64,000 bases of DNA from positions 405,250-469,249 of the forward strand of contig JXTB01000252.1 of the NCBI GenBank assembly GCA_002914805.1. The letters are read 5' to 3'. Both the position numbers and the translations under genes were made by a program. The notes under the pieces are model-generated. The model was not told the origin of the DNA. It searched no databases and saw only the letters and a program-made list of their open reading frames with translations. This DNA comes from Parasponia andersonii (taxonomy: Eukaryota; Streptophyta; Magnoliopsida; Rosales; Cannabaceae). Shown here piece after piece: positions 25,335-37,894 of this stretch (within the stretch, counting starts at the first letter, position 1; each line of letters opens with the position of its first letter).

Positions 25335-25586
25335 GACTTTACCTCGGTGCCTTATGGGCTCCGAGAAAAGTATATCACGATGCCTTATAGGTGTCGTGAA
25401 AGTTAAATACCACGGCGCTTTTTAGGTTTCGTGGTTGATATGTATCACGGCACCTATATATTCAACGGCGCCCACTAGGCACTGTTAAAGATCTTATACC
25501 ACGGTACCTTTTAGGCGCTGTAGTATTGCCACGTTTATCACAGCACTTCTGTATACGCGTCGTGATAGTACACATTTTTAATAGTG
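25335..25586 (-). repeat. 5' subterminal repeats and TIR of C2
   Basis: Contains at least six copies of a unit like taccacggcgctttttagg or tatcacgatgccttatagg and complements, ending at the CACTATTAAAAATG terminus. These match the units at 16577-16745. Confidence 0.82.
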
Positions 25587-25749
25587 CCACTTCTTTCTCC
25601 TCCAAGATATATAGGCCCAACAGTAGTCATAACTAAATAATATTGATAAATAGTATAAATATGATTTGATGCATATCGAACTAATATTCATAAAAAATAT
25701 ATTTTATTAACAATGTAACAAATATTATCATAAAATACATAATTAATAA

Positions 25750-28700
25750 TATTTTTGTTAATCATCATCGCTATGAATATAATCTTCATCTTCATCTTGA
25801 TCAGTATCATCATCATCGTCCACCTCTAATTCTTCTTCATCTTCTATATAATCATCCATTGTGTCATCATGGTCAAGTTCATTATTATCAATAAAGTCAT
25901 CTTCTATCACATCATGAATAACATCATTGGAATTTGAATTTGTTCACTTTGACTCCCATGAATATAACTAATAAATTTCAACTCGCCAAATTTGATCGTT
26001 AAGACAAAATTTGAGGAGTTATGATCTTGCAAAATAACCAGCTCAATATAATTATTTTGAATATCGCATCCACTTCGATGGCTTAAGTCTCCTATAATTT
26101 TTCAGTTTGGACCATTTAACAAATCATCAATATAAAAAATTTGCTTAGCTTGAAAAGCAAGTATATACGATTCATCTTTATGACACTCAAATTTGATAGC
26201 TATAATTATTTTGTTTTTCCTCTCTGTTGGATTAGTATCAAACCATTTGGACTTGAATAAGACAATAGAATATGTGTCCATATAATTGAACTCTTGAATT
26301 TCCTCTAAACAAGCATAAAATGTAATCTCATTAGTCTCAAGAACAGATATACCATTGTTTTAAGTGAATCATTTAGAATCCTTTGTGTGAGTTATGAATC
26401 GAATTCCATTTACAATACATGCAGGATAAGATGAGACATAGAAATGTGGCCTGGATGCCAACGAGTTCAACTCATCAATTACTTCAGGAGATCTATTTTG
26501 ATGTAATTGATACATCTATTAATTCAATCAAAATATAAATTAGACAATACAAAAAACAAATGCTATGTGCCAAGGTTAGAATTACATGAAATATACCTTT
26601 GTATAAAACTAAGTTAGAATCTATTGTCCTTGTATTTCATCCAAGTTTGGCCTACCCTTTGTTGGAACTCCCTCATGTGTTCACTATATTATAGGGAAAA
26701 TGTGAAAGTTTAATAAAATGCCATATAATCATAATGTTTTAAAATTTTGTTAGTTATTGGGGCTTACTTCAAATACTTCTAGATCTCTAGGTAATTGTTT
26801 AATATGTACCACTCAGTTTTCTTCTGTAGATGCGTATCAAGTAACACGCAAGTTTTTTTCTAATAAGATGACATTGGGAATAGAACACACCTAAGTATTT
26901 ATTTGACTAGGTAGCATCCTAATTCCTATCAAGACGATTAAATTTTGTCTCTATCCTTAGGAAATACATTCAACAAAATATTAATACTTCATCAAAATAT
27001 AACCTTCAACAATGGATCCCTCAAGACATGCTCGATTTCTAACATAGTCCTTCAACTTCTTTATATATCTCTCATATGGATACATCCATCGGAAGTGAAT
27101 AGGTCCTCCAAAATGCATCACTAAGTGAACCATAATATAAAAATCTATATGGGGAAATATCCATTAAAACTTGTAAGGAATAAGAACTATGGCATCTTCA
27201 AAATTCTCCAAATCTTTCTTACTTAGACTCCTAGCACATATTTGTTCGAAAAAATTATAGAGTTCAATAATTATCAAAAATATTTCCTTATTTGTAAAAG
27301 CTCTTATGGTAGGAGCCAACAAACACTGCATAATAACATAACAATCATACGATTTCAGGCAAGTTATTTTTGAGTTATTACTAGTTATATTCCTCTACAG
27401 GTTACTTGCAAAGTTATCAAGAAATTGAACCGACTTAATAAATTGACAGAATTTATGTCATTCATCTGTAGTGAAAGTGTCTAGTGCATAAGGTTTAATC
27501 AACTTGTTTCCTGATTCATCTAGATGCAACTCCCGTCTTATTTTTATATCAGCTAAATCATGTCGTTCATTAATCATGTCTTTTGACTTACCTTTAATTC
27601 TCAACATTGTGCTAAGAATACTATCACATAGATTTTTCTCAATATGTTTAACATTAAGATTGTGTCTCAAAGATAATGACGACCAATAATATAGCTCATA
27701 AAAGATACTTTTCTTTCTCTAGTTTAGTTCGCCTTTGTCATATTTCCTCAAAACCCCTCCATAACTTTGATGTTTACTCGACAAATATGCGATAACTATC
27801 TTAGTTGTTCTAAAATATCTTCATTACTGAAATATCGAGGTGGGTTTCTTCTCTCTAGTTTCCCATCAATTTATTTGCTTTTTCTCATTAAATTATTAGT
27901 CCGCAAGAAACATCTATGACCCATATAACAAATTTTGGTCTTCAATCTCAATGATAAGGTGTCTTCGTTATAGATTAGACAAGCTTTATAACCTTAACCA
28001 CTCAACTAGATGAGCTATTATAGGCTTGGAAATAATTAATAGTCCCCAAAAGCATAGCTCACATTTTGAATGTGCTATTACTTGCGACATCTCGAGTATC
28101 TATCTCGACATCCTATAATTGTTTCAACTCCTTAAACAATGGCCTCAAAAAATATCTATATTTTCCCTGGAGACTAAGAACTCGGAATTAATAATGACAT
28201 CATGAAATAACACTCCTTCATGCATAGCCACAGTGACAAGTTATAAGTCGTCAATACCATTGGCCAAACACAGTAAGACAAACTCATGTTGCCAAATAGA
28301 ATGAAATCATCTACCACCAATCCCAATCGTACATTCATTGGTTCTTTGGCAAATTTAGGATGTCTGGGACCAAACTCTTTCCATGCTTCCCCATCAACTG
28401 AATGTCTTAACACTTTTACCTCATTAGAATGACTTGAATAGTGCCCTCTGATACTTATTATAGTGTGCCTTGACCCATATAATCGCTTTAACTACGGTGT
28501 CATTGGAAAGTACCGTATCACTATGTGAGGTACCTTCTTGGCCATCGTATTTTTATCTACTTACTGAGAATTTTTCTTTCTCAGCATTTTCCTTCTAAAA
28601 TAAAAAACAATCATATTTGTAAACATAAATTGACTCGTACCCTAATCCCAACTTAGACATCTATTTTTTTGCCTCGTAATGTCACCTTGGTAGCTTGTTC

Positions 28701-29272
28701 GTTATTTGAAGTGCCTCTTTCTACAATTTCAATAGGCTATCAAATGATTTATTACTCCACTTATGTATTACTTTCAAATGCATAACTTTTGCCAAGAAAT
28801 TCAATGCAGAGAAATGTGCAAACCTAGGATATAATTCTGACTCAATCTCGAAGAACTAAATGTCATACTATTCTGTAGACATAGAAGACAATATTGCAAC
28901 ATCTTCATCCATGTTTACATTAATATAAATAGAATCATAAGTAAATGGAACTATGAAGTGATTTATCACATTTGCCGTCTCATTTACTACATTATTTCCT
29001 CCATGCAGGTCATTTTTTTGGAATTTCCATATCTTCAACTTCTCTATGAAATGTCAAAATAGTATATTCTAATTAAATCTATGAGTTATTATATGCATCT
29101 TCACCACATCAAATGCCTTATACAACACCTTGCAACATTCTTCACGTGGACGATGAATTTGGCCTTGGTCATTCACAAAACTTTTTGCCCTATCAAGAAA
29201 TGTCATTACACTATTCCAATATGTCTTAGAATAGTGGTTCCTCAAATGTATCCAACTCTTGTTAATTGACAT
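25750..29272 (-). pseudogene. C3 transposase (Tnp2 type) remnant
   Basis: Read on the minus strand from 29272, MSINKSWIHLRNHYSKTYWN begins a transposase-associated domain whose Cys ligands are partly lost (HRPREECCK). The Tnp2 core follows at 28413-28174: MLRHSVDGEAWKEFGPRHPK, NVRLGLVVDDF, and YNLSLWLCMKECYFMMSLLI. Further blocks are CYMGHRCFL near 27940, HIEKNLCDSILSTMLRIKGK at 27640-27580 and, in DUF4218, RWMYPYERYIKKLKDYVRN near 27090-27030. A DUF4216-like part lies at about 26500-25940, and an acidic tail (DQDEDED) near 25790. Stops and frameshifts are common throughout, more than in C2, consistent with C3 being the older host of the insertion. Confidence 0.84.
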
Positions 29273-29470
29273 GTTTTTGCATTACTTGTTATTTGTCATA
29301 ATGAGTTAGAAATGATTGTCAAAGATTATATGCATGATTATAATATATCTTTAATCCACTTTATTACTCCACATTTTTACATTACTTGTTGTTTGTCATA
29401 ATGAGTTAGAAATGATTGTCAAAGATTATATGCATGATTATAATATATCTTAAATCCACTTTATTACTCC
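29271..29470. repeat. Two-copy 100 bp tandem repeat
   Basis: The phrase attacttgttatttgtcata at 29281 recurs as attacttgttgtttgtcata at 29381, and the next 80 bases match with very few changes. It abuts the presumed start of the C3 transposase. Confidence 0.85.
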
Positions 29471-31559
29471 ATTTCTAAACGGTAAGGCTTTCTCCCATTT
29501 AAGATTACTTTGTTATGTTGTTCATTATTCACCCAAATATTACTCTGTTCACATCAAAATTCCGACAACATTTCCCCATAGCTCTCATAAGTGTAATACA
29601 TATATGTACACACTCAAAGAAATAAGGAGATGCCACCAGAACTCAACCAAAAAATAATGTTTATAAGTGAATAACAATACATAATATGTAATTTAAAATT
29701 TTCCAATTAGAACAATTCATGAATCAATATCATGATGCATAATCTCTCAACAACTCCTAAACAAGTATAAGGTAATTTTTTTTGTGACTAAAATAATGCA
29801 TTCATGTATTAAAGTCACTATGTATAAAAATGTACAGATTATGACTGCAACATTTCTCATCACATGTCAACTAGTTTGAAATATTTTTTTATCATCACAA
29901 TTGTATAACTCTGATTTTGATGATCAAGAATATCTCAAACAAATTTATGTGTGGTTGTATTATTGTGAATTCGGTTGTACCTATCATATTAGGTAGCCGT
30001 TTATAATATTTTGGGTATTTTATTCAATGTAGGGATCTTTTGAGTATTTGAGAAATTATAGGGGTATTTTGATAATTTCTTATTTTTTGGGTATTTTGGG
30101 TAGTTTTAGGAATTAAAAGACTAATTATTACCTTTTATTATTTTTATGTATTAGTATTATTATTTAATTTTATTTATCTTCATGTATTATTATTATTGTT
30201 ATTACCTTTTATTTAACTTTGGCATTATTATTATTATTATTAAAGCTTATTTACTTTCATTTATTATTAGTATTACTATTATTGTGATAAAATAGTTATT
30301 ATTAGATTTTATGTATTATTATTATTATTATTTAATCCTATTTATTTTCATTTTTGTTATTATTATTACTATTATTATTATTATTATTATTGTGAAAATA
30401 AAGTTATTATTATCTTTTATTTATTTTATGTCTTATTATTATTATTATTATTAGAATTTAATTATATAATTAATATTACTCTTCAGTTTCTTTTTATTTA
30501 TTATTACCTTATACTCAAGTCCTAATTATCAAATATTAATTACTCATTTTACTAAATTATTAATTAATTTTATTACCTTTTACTGAATATTAAATTATTA
30601 ATTAAAATGCATAAGTTATTGTCTACAAGTGTTAAATATATTATATTACCTCTTATTCATTTTTTGTATTATCATTATTATATCTTATAAAGTTAAATTA
30701 TTAATTTATTTAATCACTCCTATTATCATTTATTAATTTTTATCATACTTTTTATTATTAGATCTAATTTCTAATTAAATTATAAAATTTATTCTAATCT
30801 AATTTCATCATTTATTATTAAATTAAATTACTAATCTAGCATTTATATTAATCTAATTTTGTTATTTCTAATCAAATCCGATATAAATCCAAATTTAAAT
30901 ACACAACATAAACTAAAAATATAATTACTTCTTAATATAATTTTTCCTTATCATTTTCACACAAACATTAATCATGCATATTCAGTTTAACCACAAACCA
31001 ACATAATCTAACAAAATAATTTAATATATCTAAATTAATCTCACAATATTCTAAAAAACAAAATAATCTCACCATATCACAAATCCAAAATAATCCTACA
31101 TTATCTAACTATACCACAAATCCAATATAACAAAATCATATTACTCAATTTAAATAATATAAACTATCCTATTTTCTTAACAAATATGTAATATAAACTA
31201 TAAAATACATAAATCTAATAATATAATAATCTAATTCTTATTTTTAATAGTCTAAATAATTACTTAAAAATTATTTTTAATATTCTAAATAAATATTTAA
31301 AAAATAAAAAAATGAAAACCAATGAGCCAATAGAGGTGGACAGCAGAGGAGGATGGAGACAGAGAAGGATAGAGAGAGAGTTAGAGAGATAAAATGAGAG
31401 AAATAGAAAGAGAGAGATAGAGCATTACCTACAGATAAAGAGAGAATGAAAAGAGAGCGAGAGACCACCTGCAGGCTAGAAAGAGAGAAAGCGGTGAAAG
31501 AGAGATATATGGGTAAATGTCGAAAAACTGTTGAAGAAGATGATCTATAAGTTTTTTAT
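29273..31559 (-). other. 5' non-coding part of C3, low complexity
   Basis: Holds a 100 bp direct repeat (29271-29370 and 29371-29470), a (TTA)n-rich stretch at about 30180-30470 and a purine-rich gagaga stretch at about 31360-31500. No coding domain is seen; open frames in the purine stretch are compositional. Confidence 0.6.
30180..30470. repeat. (TTA)n-rich microsatellite stretch
   Basis: Interrupted runs of tta/att triplets, the longest around 30360-30390 and 30436-30454. Low-complexity DNA without coding potential. Confidence 0.8.
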
Positions 31560-32109
31560 ATTACAAGACCTATAGTCGTAATATTTGTCGCCACTATAAC
31601 TCTGAAATATGGTGGCTATAGCCTTGACGACACTATTTAAATTTTAATTTTTTTCCAGGTGAAATTTGGATAGTCACTAATTACCCATCCAAATTTTCGG
31701 GTTTTCCTACTGCGACGATAACTTGTCTTGTCATCTCTATATTTTCTTTTTAACTTTTTATACTAAATAATTCTTGTTTGAAAAAAAAATAAAATACTCT
31801 ATAATGGCGACAAATATCAATGATATAAGGTCTGATATTTTCACAATAGTCCAAAAGGCACCTATTTTCCTGCGAGTAAGTTACTAAACAATGGGGCACT
31901 TTTTAGTACATTGTATAGTGAAGACAATCTCATGTCATCACTAATCATTTTCCTATAGCAACGACATATGTTGTTGCAATAGCATTTTGGTCAACTTTTT
32001 ACAATTGACCTTCAATAGTGACGACAAACTCAGTGTCGTCACAATAAATATAGATCTATAGTGTTGCCACTATAGATGTCGTTGCTATGGCCTCTTTTTC
32101 TTGTAGTTG
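31560..32109 (-). repeat. 5' subterminal repeats and TIR of C3
   Basis: Many units such as tatggcgacaaat, tagcaacgacatatgttgttgc and tagtgacgacaaactcagtgtcgtcac occur as direct and inverted copies, ending in ctctttttcttgtagtt, the worn CACTA terminus. They match units at 15263-15460. Confidence 0.75.
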
Positions 32110-32149
32110 CTTCTTAAGAACAATAAAAAGTTTTATGTGTTATCCTTCC

Positions 32150-32470
32150 ATCTATATTTTTATGCATTTTAATTACCACTCGTCATACTTAATCATACCG
32201 CATAAGCATAAGCATTTTAGAAATTATAAGTCTCTTCTTTTGTTTCTAATTTCATATCAACTTTTGGTATCACTTCGTCAAAGATTTCTGGATCAATCAT
32301 TTTTAGATTTCTTTTTCCTTCACTTTTTATTTCTTCATCTTTTTGACTCTTTATCAAAATTCAGGACAATATTGTGCCTTTATTTTCAAAATCTAGTTTT
32401 TAATGTTATTAAAAATATTTCGCTACCAAACTAATATTTTCCATCATCTACAATAAAAATGAAAGCAAGC
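32150..32470 (+). repeat. Duplicated kinase-upstream segment, distal part (gene 1 copy)
   Basis: This stretch matches 60350-60660 upstream of the second kinase copy: tttatgcattttaatt / tttatgcattttactt, then tttcatatcaacttttggta / cttcatatcaacttttagta, then gacaatattgtgcctttatt / gacaatatggtgcctttatt. In gene 2 it is followed at once by promoter-proximal sequence; here about 6.3 kb intervenes. The open frame at 32087-32434 is not a gene. Confidence 0.8.
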
Positions 32471-32817
32471 TTCGTAATCCATTAAGAAAAAATCTTAAAT
32501 AAAATATTGTTTGTTAGTCATAATGTAGTGACTTAAATAACTGGATTATGTTTTTTAAAAAAAGAGAAATTTAGGTAGATGTCCAAGTTTTTAAATTTAG
32601 TTAAATAGATATCAAATTTTAAATGTTATAGCTAGATGTTTATTTCATTTTAATATTATGCTGATTTCTGATTTGTAAATTACTTTTACATTTTTACCCT
32701 TCTATTTTAGGTTTTTTTTTCACGTTTTTTTTTCATTCTTGATTTTTCTCTCTTTCTCTTCCTATTTTGTTTTTTTCTTTATTATTTTCAATTTTTTCTC
32801 TATTCTATCTGATCTTC

Positions 32818-32905
32818 TCTCTCTCTCTCTCAAATTCTCCCCCTCTCTCTCTCTCTCACTCTTTCTCTCTCGCTCATATTCTATATCTCTCTCTCACTCT
32901 TTTTT
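32818..32905. repeat. (CT)n microsatellite stretch
   Basis: Interrupted ctctct runs inside a longer pyrimidine-rich region (32700-32960). The Ser/Leu/Phe-rich open frames here are compositional. Confidence 0.85.
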
Positions 32906-33190
32906 TCCCCGATGGCTTCATTTTTTTTTCTGTATCTTCTTCTGTTGTGGCGTAGGATTTTTGGATCAAGATATTGAGTTATTGAGGTATGTATTGTTTT
33001 TAAATATTTATTTCGATTTTTTCTATGTTCATTACTTGATTGAATTAGGGGATTTTGATTTTTAATGCTAAATTTTGTTGCTATTATTTATAATTTCAAT
33101 ATAATATTATTTTTATTAATAATTAGTGATGATTTGTTTAATTTTATATTTTTTTATAGTTATTTTTTGTAATTGCAATTTTTTTTCTGT

Positions 33191-34016
33191 TTGGTATATA
33201 TAATTCTGATCGTGGTATATAAAATTTATGCTATAGTATATAATATCCTTGTTCTGTAACTTGTGTTGATGAGCATTTTCACGGTTCATTGTTTCTCTGC
33301 TTGGTATATATAACTATGGCCGTGGTAAATGAAATTTATGCTATAGTATATAATATCCATGTTCCGTAGCTTGTGTTGATGAACATTTTCACTATTCATT
33401 ATTTCTCTATTTGATATATATAATTCTGGTCATAGTATATAAAATTTATACTGTGCTATATCCGTATTGTGTAGCTTGCATTGATGAACATTTTCATAGT
33501 TCATTGTTTCTTTATTTAGTATATATAATTCTGATCGTGGTATATAAAATTTATATTGTGGTATATAGTATTCCAATTTTGTAGCCTGTGTTGATGAACA
33601 TTTTCATTGTTCATTATTTCTTTGTTTGGTGTATATAATTTTGGTCATGGTATATAAAATTTATGCTAATATATTTTGTCCTTGTTATATAGCTTGTGTT
33701 GATGAATATTTTCATTATCTCTCTGTTTGATATATATAATTCTGGTCATGCTATATAACATTTATGTTGTAATATATAACATCTATGTTATGTAACTTAT
33801 ATTGATGAATATTTCCATTGTCTTTTTGATGGTATATATAATTCTAGTTATGATATGTAAGATTTATGTGGTGATATATAGTATCCATGTTATATAATTT
33901 GTGTTAAAGAACATTTTCATCGTTTTCCTATTCGGTATATATCATTCTAATATTGGTATGTATCCATTTTTCTATAATTTGTGTTAATGAGCGCTTTTAA
34001 TACTTTTCTATTTGGT
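33191..34016 (+). repeat. Tandem array, about eight copies of a 105-110 bp unit
   Basis: Units start near 33191, 33301, 33411, 33516, 33626, 33727, 33829 and 33931. Each opens with a variant of ttggtatatataattctg and contains tgtgttgatgaacattttca. Divergence between neighbours is moderate and the last units are shortened. Single fragments of the unit (ggtatata plus a following phrase) appear again near 34283 and 34990, suggesting the array was once longer. Confidence 0.92.
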
Positions 34017-35759
34017 TCATGGAATCTATGAACTATATACCAAATTATATCTACCACTATCATAAGTTTATGCACTGAAAAATTGGTAAAAGATTATGTA
34101 ACATAGTATTAAAATTATCTAACATATACACGTATATTGTTTGGTTCAAAATATGATTCATATGCACGTATACCTTATTTGAATATTTATGTACCTAGCA
34201 TACTTGTTTATGCATCTATTATTAATCAAGTTCATGCATTTGTTTTTTATACAGTTGGTTTATTTGTTGTTTTTTAGTGTTCGGTATATAGAATTTTCGC
34301 ATTGGTATAAAAATTATTAACATGGTAGATAATGATTTACAACATACACATTAATATCTTCTATTAATTGATTTTTGTAGATGTAGTAATATATTTTTTT
34401 ATTTTTTTATTTTTTAGTTATAATAAATTTCATAAAATCACCTTCTATACCTATCACGTTCGTGATACCAATTCAGGATTTATTATTTTGATGCAATGTT
34501 GTTGTAGTTGTGAGAAGTAGAATTTTGATGGCATTTTGTATTCTCATATTTGTGCTATAGTTAGTATGTTTAGCTTGAGTTACTACAACTATATTTCTTA
34601 CGTTTTAAAGAACTCAACTTTTGGGCTTGCATCTATCAATATTATTAATCCAGTTAAAAGTCAAGCAAATTGGGATATACCAAATTATATTAAAAAGTAA
34701 GCTGTTTTTCCACTTATTTTCGAGAAACCCACTATTAGTAGGCTGAAAACAAAAAGAATCCATTTAACTTATGAGTTTAAGAAGAAGAAACAAGGGAAGT
34801 GCGCTTGATGCAAACAATATTGCCACAATTAAAAAACTTTGAAAAATTTAATTCCTACTGAATTACGTATCACATAGAAGATAAAAAGCTATCTGGATCA
34901 TTAGATTCTTATTGTTCTCACTTGTAGTTTGTTTTCTTTTAAAGGATATTGTAATTTTTTCATCATTTTTGTACATTGTTTTTTTCTCTTGGTATATGGA
35001 AGTTTTGTCTTAATGTTACCAGATTTAGACCTAAGATTTTGTATATGTTTATTATTTTCCTTTATTGGTATTGTTACACTTCCTGGTACATTGTTTTATT
35101 GTATTAGTATATAAAAATATATTCCTGATACATTATTTTATTGTATTAGGATATAAAAATATGTACCTAGTTCATAGGAATATGAACTAAGATAAAAAAA
35201 AATAGCCACCATCTCATAAGATGGCACATATATTATTGTGGTATATAAAGATATATACATAAATCTTCTTGTTATAAACTATGCGTAAAAACATATATTT
35301 TTCTTGGTGAACATCTTTTATTATATTTGAATATATATATATATATATATCCCTGATTTAAATTCCTTTTTATGAACTATAAAGAAAAACCTATCTACCT
35401 AGTTTTAAATTCTATATACTGTATAGAAATCAATTTGTTATGAAGCATGAAACATTAAGACAAATTATGTATGATTTCAACATTTTATTCAAATTCTTAT
35501 TCATCGAGAAATATCTGTATTATAATGCAACACTTTTTTTTTGACAATTTATCATTACGTGTACCTAGATCACATTCATATATACTAAAGATTAAAATTA
35601 TTTCTATCACTTTTGCATAGATTGTGATTATAATTAATCATACGAAGCATATGAATAAGAGTTAGAAAATGATAATCATTGTTTGAAAGACATAATCATC
35701 GTCATTTAAATCACAATACAAGTAATTTTCTAAACGTCCAAATATTTATAATTATCTTT
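34017..35759. other. Non-coding interior of MULE-1
   Basis: AT-rich, with scattered tggtatata fragments and a (TA)n run at about 35332-35349. No conserved domain is recognised on either strand. Confidence 0.45.
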
Positions 35760-35769
35760 CTCTTAATTT

Positions 35770-36110
35770 CTACTTCTCTGTCTCTGAATCACTATAATAA
35801 TCCCATCTCTTTCTGTCCATCTCCAAATGATAAAGCTCTGAAGCCAATTTTTGTCGGAAGATCTTCATCTTGTCTTGAGTTACTTCTCTTATGCTCACAT
35901 TAGTTATGAGCGGTTTAGCCCATTTGATGACAAACATGTCGTAATCAACCACGTTTTATAAGTAAAAATCAGATATATCGACCAATCATATACTAAGCAC
36001 AATATATATAATTTAATTCTTCTTCTTGGTCTTAGGGGCACATGTCTTTTTTTTGGCATGACTGATTTGACCTTTTCTGCAACCACTCTTTCTTCTTCTA
36101 GGATATTTGT
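35770..36110 (-). pseudogene. Ulp1-type cysteine protease, C-terminal remnant
   Basis: On the minus strand, VDYDMFVIKWAKPLI followed by VTQDKMKIFRQKLASELY and a tail ending SDSETEK (35952-35770) matches the C-terminal end of Ulp1/C48 peptidases (DCG(V/M)F(V/I)KYAE..., then ...R..LA.ELY). The DCG motif with the nucleophilic Cys reads DYD here: each change fits a single G-to-A transition. Upstream lies a Lys/Arg-rich segment (MPKKRHVPLRPRRRIK) and no recognisable His or Asp motif. The remnant cannot be an active peptidase. Family placement is from motif memory. Confidence 0.62.
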
Positions 36111-37848
36111 TTGTAAAATCTTTTTGGATGCAGCTTTGATTCTTTTATCTTTTGAGACGATGTCATGCTATTCTTCTTCGATGTGGCTTTCAATCACCTT
36201 TTTTTTTAGGATTTGTATCTGTTTCTTTTCCCTATAAGAGTAGATTTAGAGGTGAGTTATATATATTAGAAACTTGAACCAATATATTAGAAACTTGAAC
36301 CAAGTAAAAAGCTGTCTGTAATAGTAAAAATTATACTATATATAACTTTTATCTATTAGAATATTTATGTTGTATACCATTAAGTTAATAATATATACCA
36401 CCATCTTTATATTTTTATACCATGAAGAACAATTTATATACTATGTTTAAAAGGTTATCTATGAATAAGAGAGATTAGTTTTTTTACCTTTAGTTCTAGT
36501 TATATATCTTCAACAGAAAACTATATACGAAGCCTAAAAAGCTATCTACCAATAGGGGATATTAGTTTTTTACATTTGGTTCTTGCTTCTATTTTTCTTT
36601 TGCAATATCTTTTGCAGTAGCCTCTGTATTTTTCTCTACAGCTAATTTTTTTTTTTAAGAAAAAACATACCATTATTATCTACCGAAATGATTAAATTTA
36701 TAAACCATGTATAAAATTTTATAGATGATAACTATAAAATTATCTACCAATAAGATATTTTAGTTTTTTATTTTTACTTTTTGCTTCTCCTTTTTTTCTA
36801 CAGTATGAGAGCCACAGCTTAATTTAAAAGCATTAATATTATCATACATATATTCTAAAGTGATAGGTGATTAAATATTACTATATATACATATAGCTGA
36901 TTAAATAATATTGTATATACAAATTACAAACTCACACACACATATAAATATATATACATATATAGTGATATATATAATGAATCTTTATCTCCTCCTAGAT
37001 ACTAATAATTTTTCCTTTAATAGTCATTATAACCCTGTTTTATGGTATATTCATGTTGTCCTTTAATAATTTTATGGTATAAGATTACATATATTTATGT
37101 TGACAACCTGTTTCTCCATGCACATGCAAACACAATAGACATAACTTTTTCCAATGCATCTTGCATTCCTTGCTAATCCATATTCTAATTAACCCATTTA
37201 TTTTATTTTAAGAAGCTCCCTAATAAGTAATTTCAATATTACCTTAACAGCTTATATACCAAGTGAACTGAACCCAATAATCACACAGAAGCAAAATAGA
37301 GATAGAATAGAACCCAATAATCATACAGAAGCAAAAGAGAGATAGTTGTACAAAGGATATTAACATATATTAGTACAAGAGAAAAACATAACAAAAGTAA
37401 GTATTAATTAAGGAACGAGGGAGCTTGTATTTGGTCAAGAATTATTCAGAACAAAATTCTGAAAATATACCAAGTTTATTTTTTGATCTAAAAGAACCAA
37501 ATATTTATCTACCAAAACTAATTTTATCAAAAACATAAATATATATATACTAAGTTTAGATAATAATCTACCACAACTAGCACTCAAATTGATAGAGCAT
37601 ATCTTTTTGGCATTTTGTCAAATACTTAATATGCATTGCTCTAGTCTATAAATTTACCATACATCAAACAAAAAGCTAACAATTCAAAGCTTAAGTAGAA
37701 AAATCAAACTCGAATTAAACCATACAAACTGCTACGATTTACCACTCAGATTCAAATTACGAACCAAAACTATCAACATTATAATGAAGTAGAGTGTTTT
37801 CATATTTACGTTTATTTATATATGAATTGTATATGCAACCTGAGACTA

Positions 37849-37894
<46 letters not shown>

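Larger units (their letters stand above)
16577..25586 (-). mobile_element. Inner CACTA transposon C2, inserted in C3
   Basis: The left end reads CACTACAACAAAAAAAGCC. The right end, reverse complemented, reads CACTATTAAAAATGTG. The flanks are CTA (16574-16576) and CCA (25587-25589), a target duplication with one change. Subterminal units related to aggcgccgtgat occur at both ends and differ from those of C3, so the two are separate families. Genes run on the minus strand: Tnp2 remnant 24160-20700, then TNP1-Ulp1. The scaffold length is 9.0 kb, but if the 1.2 kb repeat at the single N is an assembly error the true length is near 7.8 kb plus gap uncertainty. Confidence 0.85.
15263..32109 (-). 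mobile_element. Outer CACTA transposon C3, split by inner element C2
   Basis: The left end (tactaaaggaaaaaggctct, 15263 onward) resembles the reverse complement of the right end (aactacaagaaaaagaggcc, ending about 32108). Both are worn versions of CACTACAAGAAAAAG. Both ends carry subterminal units related to gcgacgacat. Transposase remnant (25750-29272) and TNP1 remnant (15480-16440) are on the minus strand in the expected order, with C2 between them, so about 7.8 kb is C3 itself. The flanking CTT at 15260-15262 and 32110-32112 may be the target duplication, but this needs one extra base at the right end. Confidence 0.75.

Noticed and set aside
31277-31468. Minus-strand open frame rich in Ser and Leu
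   Set aside because: Reverse complement of a gagaga low-complexity tract in the C3 leader.
32739-33065. Ser/Leu/Phe-rich open frames
   Set aside because: They come from a CT-rich microsatellite and have no start context or domain.
33191-34016. Regular repeats considered as a CRISPR array
   Set aside because: Units are contiguous, diverged and lack constant repeats with unique spacers, in a plant nuclear setting.
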